The translations under genes were made by a program, and so were the position numbers. From assembly GCA_003553795.1 (NCBI GenBank), contig PWFH01000168.1, positions 1 to 44,843 on the forward strand: a DNA stretch of 44,843 nucleotides. Reading direction: 5' to 3'. Each line of letters begins with the position of its first letter. Position 1 is the first letter of the stretch. The DNA is from Egibacter sp. Its GTDB lineage: Bacteria > Actinomycetota > Nitriliruptoria > Euzebyales > Egibacteraceae. The notes under the pieces were generated by a model. It was not told the DNA's origin. It ran no database searches and saw only the letters and a program-made list of their open reading frames with translations. Shown here piece after piece: positions 25,015 to 33,023 of this stretch.

Positions 25015-26195
25015 CGAGACGTGCCTTCCTCGTCGGTGGCCGCGGCGCCCGCCGCGGCCGGTGGGGGTCGGTAGCCCGCCCAGGGGTCGGTGTCGACGGC
25101 GCTGGCGCTGACCTGCGCGGCGAGCCCGCGGGCGGCCGCGCCCTCGACGAGCGCGGCGCGCAGCAGCGGCAGCGCGGCGGCCTCGGTGGCGTGGTGGCCC
25201 GCGTCGATGAGCGCGAGACCCTGGGTGCGGGCGTCGAGCGCGGGGTGGTGGCGCAGGTCGCCGGTGACGTAGAGGTCGGCGTCGGCGGCCAGCGCCGCGT
25301 CGATGAGGCCGTCGCCGGCGCCGCCGCAGGCGGCGACGCGACGCACCGGCCGGTCGAGGTCGCCGGCGACGCGCAGGTGCGGGCTCGGCAACCCCACCGC
25401 GAGGGTGTCGGCGATCGCGCGCAGGCTCGTCGGCTCGGTGAGCTCGCCCACGCGGCCGAGGCCCTTGTGGGGCCGGCGCTGGTCGTCGAGGACGTAGACG
25501 TCGTAGGCCACCTCCTCGTAGGGGTGGGCCTCCTCGAGCGCGGCGAGCGCCGCGGCCATCACGTCCCGGCGCACCTCGACCTCGAGGCGGTCCTCGGCGA
25601 CCTCGTTGCGCTGCCCGCGCGCGCCGCGCTCGGGGTTGGCCGCCGCCGACGGGCGGAAGGTGCCGGTCCCGGGCACCCGGAAGGTGCACTCGTCGTAGGC
25701 GCCGATGACGCCTGCTCCCGCCGCCGAGAGCGCGGCGATCACCGCGCCGGTGTGCTCCCGCGGCACGAAGGTCGTGAGCTTGCGGACCTCGCCACCGGGG
25801 TCGGGGCGCGGGTCGAGGGGCCGCACCCGGACGAGCCCGAGGAGCTCGACGATCGGCGTCGTCGTCGCCTCCTCGGCGACGTCGAAGTTCGTGTGCGCGG
25901 CGAGGACCGCCCGGCCCTCGCGGGCGGCCCGCAGCGCGAGGCGTCCCGCGGCGCTGGCGGGGGTGAGCGAGGCGAGCGGGCGGAAGACGAGGGGGTGGTG
26001 GGTGAGGACGAGCTCGGCGTCGACCGCAGCGGCCTCGTCGAGGACGGCCTCGGTGACCTCGAGCGCGACGAGGACCCGGGTGACGGCGTCCTGCGGGTCT
26101 CCGACCTGCAACCCGACGTTGTCCCAGGGCTCGGCGTCGCCCGGCGGGTAGCCCGCGGCGAGGAGCTCGACCCAGTCCGCAACGCGATCAGCCAT
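25011..26195 (-). CDS. Nif3-like dinuclear metal-centre protein (YqfO type with insert)
   Basis: Cytosolic protein of 394 residues of the NIF3/GTP cyclohydrolase I type 2 family, which forms toroidal hexamers with a two-metal site. The metal motifs are LTHHPLVF (His66, His67), AAHTNFDVAE, and near the C-terminus GDLRHHPAL and DAGHHATE. The middle insert (about residues 135-240, KLTTFVPREHTGAVIAALSAAGAG and AHPYEEVAYDV) is the PII/CutA-like domain of the YqfO subtype. The true reaction of the family remains unclear. It is coupled by ATGA to the zinc-ribbon gene. A TACGAT box lies 8 nt before the ATG. Confidence 0.9.
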   Translation of the reverse strand: MADRVADWVELLAAGYPPGDAEPWDNVGLQVGDPQDAVTRVLVALEVTEAVLDEAAAVDAELVLTHHPLVFRPLASLTPASAAGRLALRAAREGRAVLAAHTNFDVAEEATTTPIVELLGLVRVRPLDPRPDPGGEVRKLTTFVPREHTGAVIAALSAAGAGVIGAYDECTFRVPGTGTFRPSAAANPERGARGQRNEVAEDRLEVEVRRDVMAAALAALEEAHPYEEVAYDVYVLDDQRRPHKGLGRVGELTEPTSLRAIADTLAVGLPSPHLRVAGDLDRPVRRVAACGGAGDGLIDAALAADADLYVTGDLRHHPALDARTQGLALIDAGHHATEAAALPLLRAALVEGAAARGLAAQVSASAVDTDPWAGYRPPPAAAGAAATDEEGTSR

Positions 26196-26203
26196 GGCCT
26201 CGC

Positions 26204-26209
26204 ATCGTA
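26204..26209 (-). promoter_or_regulatory. -10 box TACGAT for the Nif3/zinc-ribbon operon
   Basis: Minus-strand TACGAT followed by 8 nt and the ATG at 26195, close to the leaderless spacing seen at other genes in the window. Confidence 0.45.
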
Positions 26210-26267
26210 GGGATCCCCGGTGCGCGGCGCACCCTTCGATCGGGGGCCGCGACGGGAGGTGCGTCGG

Positions 26268-26582
26268 CTACGGGGCGCCGTCGAGCTGGATCGTCGCGCG
26301 GTCCGCGGCGATCGGGGCGAGGCGCTCCTGGACGACGGCGACGTGGGCGGGGTGGGTGCGGTAGGTGTGGTAGCCCTCGGCGTCGTCGAACGTCGCGACG
26401 ACGGCGTAGTCCCAGCTCGCGTCGCTGACGCCCTCGAGCAGGCCGAGGTCGGCGCCGAAGGTGAACGAGCGCAGCGAGGGGACCTCCCCGGGCAGGGCCG
26501 CGAGCCCCTCGGCGAGCGCAGCCACCTGCGCGCTCGTGGACTCCTCGGTGAAGCGGAACATCGCGACGTGGGTCACGGCCAT
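26268..26582 (-). CDS. Dabb-domain (stress-responsive A/B barrel) protein
   Basis: Small dimeric ferredoxin-like barrel of 104 residues. The start VTHVAMFRFTEESTSAQVAALAEG, the central SFTFGADLGLLEGVSDASWDYAVVATF and the end EGYHTYRTHPAHVAVVQERLAPI are all typical of the Dabb family. Catalytic activity is known for a few members only. The ATG at 26582 has a strong ribosome binding site, AGGAGGA. It lies on the same strand between the PhzF-like gene and the Nif3 operon, with gaps of 105 and 72 bp. Confidence 0.88.
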   Translation of the reverse strand: MAVTHVAMFRFTEESTSAQVAALAEGLAALPGEVPSLRSFTFGADLGLLEGVSDASWDYAVVATFDDAEGYHTYRTHPAHVAVVQERLAPIAADRATIQLDGAP

Positions 26583-26687
26583 GGGCTTCCTCCTGCGCTC
26601 GGGCTCGCCGACGGCGGCGGGCCACCGTGGGGGTCACGCCCCGGTGCCTTCCCCGTCCGTGGGGGTCTCACCCGCCGCGGCGCGACC

Positions 26688-27353
26688 TCAGGCCCGGGCG
26701 ACGAGCCCGCCCACCTCGGTCGTGCCGTCGGGCCCGGGCCGTGCGCGCAGCTCCGAGCCCGCCCCCTGGCGGATCGTGAGGGGCCGGTCGAGGGCGGCGG
26801 CCAGGCGCAGCGCCGCCGAGCCGGTGGCCTCGTCCTCGGCGATGCCGGCCTCGGCGGCGAAGGCCCGCGCGCGGACGAGCCCGCGCTCCTCGTCGAGGTA
26901 GGCCCAGCAGTAGGCGAACCCCACCCCCGGCGGTGGCCCCTGCAGGCGCTCGACCTCGGCGGGCGAGACGCAGGCGAGCAGCACCATCGGCGGGGCCCAG
27001 GACGCGCGTCCGCGGATCCACCGGCGCGCGCCCTCGGTCCAGGTCGGCACTGCGCCGGCTGGTGGGCGCAGCACACCGGGATCGGCGCCCTCGCGGGCGA
27101 GCAGCCAGGCGGTGCCGACGAGCGGATGGCCGGCGAAGGGCAGCGGCATCGTCGGCGTGCGGATCTCCACGACGCCCTCGTCGGGATCGTCGACGAAGAC
27201 CGTCTCGCTGAAGCCCAGGCGGGCGGCCTCGGCCTGACGCCGCGCGGGCGGGACCGCCGCACCGACGAGGTGCACGCCGAGGGGGTTGCCGCCGCTGCCG
27301 TCAGCGTCGGTGAAGACCCGCAGCACGCGCAGGTCGGCGGTCTCGTCGTCCAC
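26688..27353 (-). CDS. PhzF-family isomerase-like protein, short form
   Basis: PhzF-fold protein of 221 residues; family members isomerise or epimerise small acids through a conserved glutamate. RVFTDADGSGGNPLGVHL opens the first lobe, GFSETVFVDD carries the expected acid, and TPTMPLPFAGHPLVGTAWLL is the strongest family signature. EDEATGSAALRLAAAL marks the second lobe. It is shorter than the usual 260-300 residues, with a reduced second half. The GTG at 27353 is chosen from GGAGG a few bases upstream. The substrate cannot be inferred, and no phenazine genes are nearby. Confidence 0.83.
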   Translation of the reverse strand: MDDETADLRVLRVFTDADGSGGNPLGVHLVGAAVPPARRQAEAARLGFSETVFVDDPDEGVVEIRTPTMPLPFAGHPLVGTAWLLAREGADPGVLRPPAGAVPTWTEGARRWIRGRASWAPPMVLLACVSPAEVERLQGPPPGVGFAYCWAYLDEERGLVRARAFAAEAGIAEDEATGSAALRLAAALDRPLTIRQGAGSELRARPGPDGTTEVGGLVARA

Positions 27354-27615
27354 GTCGCCTCCGTCCTCTCGCCAGGCTGTCGGGCGGCCACGGCGCGCAG
27401 GCTGCCACGCCCTGCCGCTGCCGCGCCGTTGGAGCCCAGCGGACAGCGCAGCGCCGTGCCTGCGCTCACCGCCCGCTGGCTCGTCGAGCCCTAGGCGGGC
27501 GCCGTCGACGCCTCCCCGGTTGGCGGGCCGGGCTGCGTAGACTGCGGGCGACCTCCCCGATGGGGCGCTCGGCGCCACCTCCGCGCCGGGGCAGGCCGCC
27601 CTCGCAGACGGTGCG

Positions 27616-29052
27616 ATGCTCTTCCCGACGGTGCAGTACGCGATCTTCTTCGCGATCGTGCTCGTCGCGAGCTGGCTGCTGACCCCACAGCCGGTGCGCT
27701 GGAAGCTCTTCATGCTCGGCGCGAGCTACGTCTTCTACGCGGCCTGGGACCCCCGCTTCCTCCTCCTGCTCGCCGGGGTCACGGTCTTCAACCAGGTCAT
27801 GGCGCTGCGCATCGCCGCCGCCGACGACGACGACCGCCGCCGCGCCCTCGTGCGCTGGACGGTGGCCGGCGACCTCGCGGTGCTCGGCTGGTTCAAGTAC
27901 TACGGCTTCTTCGTCGCCTCGATGGCCAACCTCCTCGCGCGCTTCGGGGTGTCCCAGCCGTTCCCGCTGCTCGAGATCGTCCTGCCGGTGGGGATCTCCT
28001 TCTTCACCTTCCAGGCGATCAGCTACGTCGTCGACATCGGCCGCGGCAAGCTCGAGCCCGCCAGCCACCTCGACGTCGCGGTCTTCCTCGCCTTCTTCCC
28101 CCAGCTCGTCGCCGGGCCGATCGTCCGCGCGCGGGAGTTCCTGCCCCAGCTCGCGACCCGCGCCGGGCAGGTCCTCGACACCGGCCGGGCGTTCGGCCTC
28201 ATCACCGCGGGGCTGTTCAAGAAGGTCGTCGTCGCGAGCTTCCTCGCGAGCGCGATCGTCGACGAGGTCTTCGCCAACCCCTCGGCGTACTCCTCGGGGG
28301 AGATCCTCGTCGCCGTCTACGGCTACGCCGCGCAGATCTACACCGACTTCTCCGGCTACACCGACATCGCGATCGGCTGCGCGATGCTGCTGGGCTTCAC
28401 CTTCCCCGACAACTTCAACCGCCCCTACGCGGCGACGACGCTGCGCGACTTCTGGCGCCGCTGGCACATGACGCTGTCACGCTGGCTGCGCGACTACCTC
28501 TACATCCCCCTCGGCGGCTCGGCGCACGGGCGGGCGCGCACCTACCGCAACCTCATGCTCACGATGCTCCTCGGCGGGCTGTGGCACGGCGCGGCATGGA
28601 CGTTCGTGGCCTGGGGCGCGCTGCATGGCGGCTGGCTCGCGCTCGAGCGCTACCTCGAGGAGCGCCGCCAGGCCCGGCCAGCGCCACGCCGTCCCGGCCT
28701 CGCCCCCCTCGAGCCGTGGTGGATCGAGACGCGACGCTGGCTCGTGACCTTCCACGTCGTCTGCCTCGGCTGGGTGTTCTTCCGCGCCGAGTCCTTCGAC
28801 GTCGCCACGACGATGCTCACCCGGCTGGCCACCGCACCGGGCCCCGCGCCGCTCGTCACCGTGCCGGTGCTCGCGGTGATCGTCGCGACGATCGCGGTGC
28901 AGTTCCTGCCGGAGGGCACCGGCGAGGCGATCCAGGCGCAGTTCAGCCGTCTGCCGCTGGCCGGGCAGGCCCTCGCGCTCGCCGGCGCCCTCGTTGTCAT
29001 CGACGCCCTCGGCCCACCGGGGGTCGCCCCGTTCATCTACTTCCAGTTCTGA
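27616..29052 (+). CDS. MBOAT-family O-acyltransferase (AlgI/DltB/PatA type)
   Basis: Polytopic membrane acyltransferase of 478 residues that would move an acyl (usually acetyl) group across the membrane to a polymer. The opening MLFPTVQYAIFFAIVLVASW, KYYGFF, LPVGISFFTFQAISYVVD, FFPQLVAGPIVRA, and FWRRWHMTLSRWLRDYLYIPLGG are AlgI-like landmarks. The catalytic histidine is expected at His324 in GGLWHGAAW, with His337 in GALHGG. The SGNH-domain gene begins 52 bp downstream, giving the MBOAT plus SGNH pair typical of extracellular O-acetylation. A TAGACT box at 27538 could drive the gene with a leader of about 70 nt. Confidence 0.92.
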   Translation: MLFPTVQYAIFFAIVLVASWLLTPQPVRWKLFMLGASYVFYAAWDPRFLLLLAGVTVFNQVMALRIAAADDDDRRRALVRWTVAGDLAVLGWFKYYGFFVASMANLLARFGVSQPFPLLEIVLPVGISFFTFQAISYVVDIGRGKLEPASHLDVAVFLAFFPQLVAGPIVRAREFLPQLATRAGQVLDTGRAFGLITAGLFKKVVVASFLASAIVDEVFANPSAYSSGEILVAVYGYAAQIYTDFSGYTDIAIGCAMLLGFTFPDNFNRPYAATTLRDFWRRWHMTLSRWLRDYLYIPLGGSAHGRARTYRNLMLTMLLGGLWHGAAWTFVAWGALHGGWLALERYLEERRQARPAPRRPGLAPLEPWWIETRRWLVTFHVVCLGWVFFRAESFDVATTMLTRLATAPGPAPLVTVPVLAVIVATIAVQFLPEGTGEAIQAQFSRLPLAGQALALAGALVVIDALGPPGVAPFIYFQF

Positions 29053-29104
29053 TGGGCCGGCCTCGCGGACCCGCGCACGCCGGCCTGCCATCCTGGCGTG
29101 TGCG

Positions 29105-30238
29105 ATGAGCACCGACACCGAGCCCCGCGCCGCCGCGGCCCGACCCCGCGGGCCCTCCGGCGAGGAGGAGACGCCGCCGACGCGGCGATGGCTGAGCCCG
29201 GCGCAGGCCGTCGCGGTGCTGCTCGCCGCGCTCCTGCTCGGCGCGGTCATGAACGCCTCGTCGCTCGCGGCCACCGCCGAGCGCCAGCCCTTCGGCTGGC
29301 AGCGCAGCGTCGCCGTCGCCGTCGTCGGGCCCGTCGAGGCGCTCGCCGAGGTGACCGGGCTCGGCCGTGTCCACGCCTGGCTCGTCGAGGGCCTGGGCGG
29401 GTGGTTCCGCCCGGCGATCCGCGAGCCGGCCGCCCCCGGCGAGCCGACCGGCACACAGGCGGCGGGCGGCGACCCTGCCGAGGCGGCGACCGCCGAGGGC
29501 GAGCAGGACGCCACCGCCGAGGGCGAGCAGGACGCCACCGCCAACGACGGGGCCACCCGGGGGTCGGAGACCGACGACGCCGGGCCACGTCGGTCACCGA
29601 CCGAGGAGGACCCCCTCGCGGTGTGGGTCGCCGGCGACTCGCTCGTCGAGCCGCTGGGCGCCGCGCTGTCCTCGGCGCTCGAGGGACGTCTGCCCGCTGA
29701 GGTGGCCGCCGAGCCGCAATACTCCACCGGGCTGGCCCGACCCGACTACTTCGACTGGCCGGCGCACGCCGGGGCGACGGTCGGGGAGGACGACCCCGAC
29801 CTCGTCGTCGTCATGCTCGGGGGCAACGACGACCAGGACATGCGCGGCGACGAGGTCATCCACCGCCGCGACGACGAGTGGCTCGAGGAGTACCGCGGGC
29901 GCGTCGATGACTTCCTCGACGCGCTCACCGCCCAGGGCGCGGAGGTCCTCTGGGTTGGCCTGCCGGTGATGCAGGACGCGACGTTCGACGGCGCGATGCG
30001 CGAGCTCGACGAGGTCTACGCCGCAGGCGCCGAGGACCATCCCCGCGCGACCTACGTGCCCACCCGCGACCTGCTCGCCGACGACGGTGGGTACGCGACC
30101 TACCTCGAGGGCGCCGACGGCGGGGTCGAGCGCATGCGCCGCGACGACGGCATCCACCTCACCCCCGATGGCGGTCGGCTCCTAGTCGAGGCGCTGCTCG
30201 CCCAGGCGATCCTCGAGCGCTGGGCTCCCGACGGCTAG
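29105..30238 (+). CDS. Membrane-anchored SGNH hydrolase-fold protein (DUF459-like)
   Basis: A protein of 377 residues with one N-terminal membrane anchor (about residues 34-56, AVAVLLAALLLGAVMNASSL), a disordered acidic linker with a perfect 8-residue duplication, and an extracellular SGNH domain. Block I is WVAGDSLVEPLG with Ser179, the oxyanion Asn is in MLGGNDDQ, and block V is DGIHLTPDGG with Asp348 and His351. It lies directly after the MBOAT gene, so it is probably the partner that completes acetyl transfer or trims acetyl groups, as PatB or AlgX do. The target polymer is unknown. Its last 57 bp overlap antisense with the gene at 30182-30769. Confidence 0.88.
   Translation: MSTDTEPRAAAARPRGPSGEEETPPTRRWLSPAQAVAVLLAALLLGAVMNASSLAATAERQPFGWQRSVAVAVVGPVEALAEVTGLGRVHAWLVEGLGGWFRPAIREPAAPGEPTGTQAAGGDPAEAATAEGEQDATAEGEQDATANDGATRGSETDDAGPRRSPTEEDPLAVWVAGDSLVEPLGAALSSALEGRLPAEVAAEPQYSTGLARPDYFDWPAHAGATVGEDDPDLVVVMLGGNDDQDMRGDEVIHRRDDEWLEEYRGRVDDFLDALTAQGAEVLWVGLPVMQDATFDGAMRELDEVYAAGAEDHPRATYVPTRDLLADDGGYATYLEGADGGVERMRRDDGIHLTPDGGRLLVEALLAQAILERWAPDG
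29489..29536. repeat. Perfect 24-bp tandem duplication in the SGNH linker
   Basis: Positions 29489-29512 and 29513-29536 are identical and encode TAEGEQDA twice within the disordered linker. The reading frame is kept. Confidence 0.9.
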
Positions 30239-30769
30239 CCCCGGGACCGCCGTCGGGGCCCGGGACCCCCGTCGGGACCTGGCCGGCTCCTCCGCCGGCT
30301 GCAGCGTGTAGGTGTAGAGCGTGGTGCCGGCCGGACGGTCCGCGGAGATGCCGACGTTCCAGCCGAAGCCCTCGAGCTCGGCCTCGGCGGACTCGGCCAT
30401 CCCCTCCTGCTCGACGCCGCTGGAGCGCACGAGCTCCCAACCGTCGCCCTCGAGGCCCTCGAAGTAGGCGACGGCCTCCTCGATCTCCTCGTCGGTGCGG
30501 TACTGCGTCTGGATGAGGAAGACCTCGCCATCGTCGCCATCCTCGACGATCGGGTTGGCGATCTCCACGCCGTCGTGGACCGCCAGCTCGGCGGGCCAGT
30601 CCTCGGGCAGGCCCTCGGCGGGACCAGCGTCGTCATCGCCGTCGTCGTCGGCCTCGGCGGCCTCGTCGGCCACGTCATCCTCGCCGGTGTCGCCCGCGTC
30701 GTCGGCGTCGGCGGCGACGCGCCCGAGGAGGACATCGCCGGTGCCCGGATCCCAGTCGGCGAAGCCCAC
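30182..30769 (-). CDS. Acidic hypothetical protein, N-terminus uncertain and possibly truncated
   Basis: Not recognised. The readable part has a long Asp/Glu/Ala linker (DDAGDTGEDDVADEAAEADD) followed by a small compact domain: LPEDWPAELAVHDGVEIANP, then EEIEEAVAYFEGLEGDGWELV and GFGWNVGISADRPAGTTLYTY. This layout recalls small actinobacterial lipoproteins, but no signal peptide or lipobox precedes it in any frame. The only in-frame start I can find before the coding signal fades is the GTG at 30769, without a ribosome binding site. Typical GC3 use seems to begin a little upstream of it, so the 5' end may have been lost. The 3' end overlaps the SGNH gene by 57 bp. Confidence 0.5.
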   Translation of the reverse strand: MGFADWDPGTGDVLLGRVAADADDAGDTGEDDVADEAAEADDDGDDDAGPAEGLPEDWPAELAVHDGVEIANPIVEDGDDGEVFLIQTQYRTDEEIEEAVAYFEGLEGDGWELVRSSGVEQEGMAESAEAELEGFGWNVGISADRPAGTTLYTYTLQPAEEPARSRRGSRAPTAVPGLAVGSPALEDRLGEQRLD

Positions 30770-30906
30770 GGTGTCGGCATCGACGACGTCGCGGGGCGCG
30801 GTGACGTCACTCGTCCTCGCGATGCCGTTCGTGGCTGTGCACCTGTCCGCGCTCGAACCGCGCCCAACCCCGTGGGGCCCGACGATCCCGCGAACGCCCG
30901 CTTGGC

Positions 30907-31632
30907 CTACGAGCGGCCGTCCTCCTCGTCGGCGCGTTCCTGTCGCGCTTCGAGGAAGTAGGCCCCGATCATCCCGGCAAGGGAAGCGAAGACGACGATG
31001 GCATAGACCGAGAGCGCGATGGCCAGCAGACGGCCGGTCACCGTCACCGGCTCGTGGACCATGTTGGCCGCGAGGCCCAGGTTCGCCGACCACCACAGCG
31101 CATCGCCGAGGCTGGTGAGGGCCCCCTCGCGTCCGCGCTCGAGCACGAACAGCAGCTGGCCGCTGCCGAACACGACGACCACGGTCGCGGCCAGCAGGAA
31201 CTGCAGCCGGCCGGTCAGCAACACACGGGCGGTGCCGACCGCGCGGTAGGACGAGCCGACCACGCGGCCCAGGGGCAGGACGCGCACCAAGCGCAGCGCG
31301 CGGAACAGGCGCAGGACCCGCAGCAACGGCAGCACGAGGAAAAGCACGGAGGGCCAGTGACGACGCAGGAAGCGCGCCGGCCGCCTCGACACCACGAGTT
31401 TGGCGATCAACTCGACCGCGAACAGCCCCCAGATGACGTTGCTGACCACGGCCAGCACCTCGCGCTGGTCGCGTGGCGCGGTCAGCTCGTAGGCCACCAA
31501 CCCCGCCCACACGACGGCGAGCACGGCCATCGGTATGTCGAGCCGGCGTTCGAGCAGCGCGGCCAGGCGTTCGCGCTCGGTCGGCTCGTCGTTCGGATCG
31601 GGATCGAGGGTGGGGGAAGCCTCGTCGCTCAT
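30907..31632 (-). CDS. Voltage-sensor-type ion channel protein with altered pore motif
   Basis: Membrane protein of 241 residues with the 6-TM cation channel layout. Helices S1-S3 are about residues 34-105. An arginine-rich S4 (LRVLRLFRALRLVRVLPLGR) follows, then S5 (RLQFLLAATVVVVFGSG), a pore loop near residues 178-197 and S6 (LAIALSVYAIVVFASLAGMIGAYF). The pore loop keeps the ALWW start and the EPVTVTGR end of potassium channels, but the filter TVGYG is absent; the stretch reads SANLGLAANMVH. Ion selectivity is therefore open, and a non-conducting sensor is possible. The ATG at 31632 is preceded by a weak GAGGTG. Confidence 0.8.
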   Translation of the reverse strand: MSDEASPTLDPDPNDEPTERERLAALLERRLDIPMAVLAVVWAGLVAYELTAPRDQREVLAVVSNVIWGLFAVELIAKLVVSRRPARFLRRHWPSVLFLVLPLLRVLRLFRALRLVRVLPLGRVVGSSYRAVGTARVLLTGRLQFLLAATVVVVFGSGQLLFVLERGREGALTSLGDALWWSANLGLAANMVHEPVTVTGRLLAIALSVYAIVVFASLAGMIGAYFLEARQERADEEDGRS

Positions 31633-31960
31633 CGTCCCGACACCTCGGTCAGACGGCCGTGGGTCCCGACAGCCAGGCTGGAACAGTCACCGACCGGCGA
31701 ACGCCACCATCGGAGATATCGCGGCTGTCGGATATGCCCTCCTCGACGTCGGCTCCCCCGAGCCTACTGACCGCCACGCCGCCCACGACCTCGCACCGGG
31801 GCACTCACCAACAGCCCGAGGGGCTCGCCCAGGCCCCGCAACCACATGCCGGCGCCCGCGGCACCGCCCCCAAGGCGCCAGGCGAGCCCTGCGAGCTGCC
31901 CTGGTCCGCATCACGCGGAGACCCCGGAACGGCTCAGCGGACGCGCTGGAGGGCCCGCCG
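31633..31960. other. Gene-free interval between the ion channel gene and tRNA-Val
   Basis: About 330 bp with no coding sequence I can support. It should contain the promoter of the channel gene; a TAGGCT box lies on the minus strand at 31761-31766, about 130 bp upstream of its start, and a few AT-richer patches (gatatc, ggatatg) lie nearby. The tRNA terminator should be at the right side of the interval, but no clear hairpin with a U-tract is seen. Confidence 0.5.
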
Positions 31961-32034
31961 TGGGCGCTGCAGGGCTCGAACCTGCGACCTCGTGCTTGTA
32001 AGGCACGCGCTCTCGCCACCTGAGCTAAGCGCCC
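31961..32034 (-). tRNA. tRNA-Val, anticodon UAC
   Basis: A 74-nt cloverleaf on the minus strand. The acceptor stem GGGCGCU pairs fully with AGCGCCC and is followed by discriminator A. The D-arm is GCUC/GAGC, the anticodon stem is CGUGC/GCACG with loop CUUACAA (anticodon UAC, reading GUA/GUG), the variable loop has 5 nt, and the T-arm GCAGG-UUCGAGC-CCUGC is perfect. The CCA end is not encoded. It lies alone, not in a tRNA cluster. Confidence 0.95.
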
Positions 32035-32041
32035 CGGGGCG

Positions 32042-32047
32042 AGTCTA
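32042..32047 (-). promoter_or_regulatory. -10 box TAGACT for tRNA-Val
   Basis: Minus-strand TAGACT is followed by exactly 7 nt and then the first G of the mature tRNA. If used, transcription would begin at or within one base of the mature 5' end. No convincing -35 element is present. Confidence 0.4.
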
Positions 32048-32248
32048 ACCGCCACGCAGACGGGGGTGCGGGCCCCGGACGCGGACCGTTGCCGCACGAC
32101 GCCGTCCCACGCCCGTGCCCCTCGTCTTGCCGCCCTGCGTGCAGTACGTTGCGGTCCGCGACCGGGGAACACGTCGCCGAACGCTCCGCACCACGCGCGA
32201 TCGGGGGACTGCGCGGCGTGCGCGATCGGCTCGACCAGGGGAGAGATC

Positions 32249-33016
32249 GTGAGGTACTACATCATCACCGGCACCAGCCGAGGCCTGGGCAAGGCGCTCG
32301 TCGGCGAGCTCGCCGACGAGGAGGCCACCATCTTCTGCGTCTCGCGCTCGGGGACCGACACGAGCGCGCTCGGCTCCCGCACCGCAGAGGTTGTCGACGT
32401 CGCCTTCGACCTCGCCCGCGTCGACGAGCTCGAGGGGTTGATGGCCGAGATCTTCGCGCGGATCGACCTCGCGAGCGCCGAGGGGATCTACCTCATCAAC
32501 AACGCGGGTCTCGTGGACCCCGTCGCCGCGGTCGAGCGCCTCGACCCGCAGGCGACGGCGCTGCACGTCACCGTCAACCTCGTGGCACCGATGCGGCTCA
32601 CGTCCCTCTTCCTCGGCCACACCGAGGAGGCGACCTGCCGCCGTGTCGTCGCGAACATCTCCTCGGGCGCCGCGGCGAACCCGTACCGCGGCTGGGGCGT
32701 GTACTGCGCGGCGAAGGCGGGCCTCGACCAGTTCGGCCGCGTCGCCGGCCTCGAGCAGCGCCACCGCGCGGAGGAGACCGGCGCCGAGCCGGTGGTCGTC
32801 TACTCGGTGGCGCCCGGCAAGGTCGACACGGCGATGCAGGCCACCCTGCGCGAGCACGACCCCAGCGACTTCCCCGACCGCGACGCCTTCGTCACGCTCA
32901 AGGAGACGGGAGCGCTCAACGATCCCGCGGCCGCCGCGAGAGCCGTGGCGGGGACGCTCGACCACCCGTCGATCAACCCCGGCGACGTCATCGACGTCCG
33001 CGACTTCGCGAGCTAG
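32249..33016 (+). CDS. Short-chain dehydrogenase/reductase, sepiapterin/benzil reductase-like
   Basis: NADP(H)-dependent SDR of 255 residues. The cofactor motif TGTSRGLG lies at residues 7-14, INNAG follows at the end of strand 4, and the catalytic set is Ser138, Tyr152 and Lys156 (VYCAAKAG). The segment SSGAAANPYRGWGVYCAAKAG and the later VAPGKVDTAMQ resemble YueD-type (S)-benzoin-forming benzil reductases and sepiapterin reductases. The physiological substrate is unknown. The GTG at 32249 has AGGGGAGA just upstream. It converges with the MDR oxidoreductase gene, the two stops being 7 bp apart. Confidence 0.87.
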   Translation: MRYYIITGTSRGLGKALVGELADEEATIFCVSRSGTDTSALGSRTAEVVDVAFDLARVDELEGLMAEIFARIDLASAEGIYLINNAGLVDPVAAVERLDPQATALHVTVNLVAPMRLTSLFLGHTEEATCRRVVANISSGAAANPYRGWGVYCAAKAGLDQFGRVAGLEQRHRAEETGAEPVVVYSVAPGKVDTAMQATLREHDPSDFPDRDAFVTLKETGALNDPAAAARAVAGTLDHPSINPGDVIDVRDFAS

Positions 33017-33023
33017 CCCCCGG

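Noticed and set aside
32190-32232. Direct repeat of gcgcgatcgg upstream of the SDR gene as an operator
   Set aside because: Only a 10-bp match in GC-rich sequence with no symmetry or promoter elements at a fixed distance.
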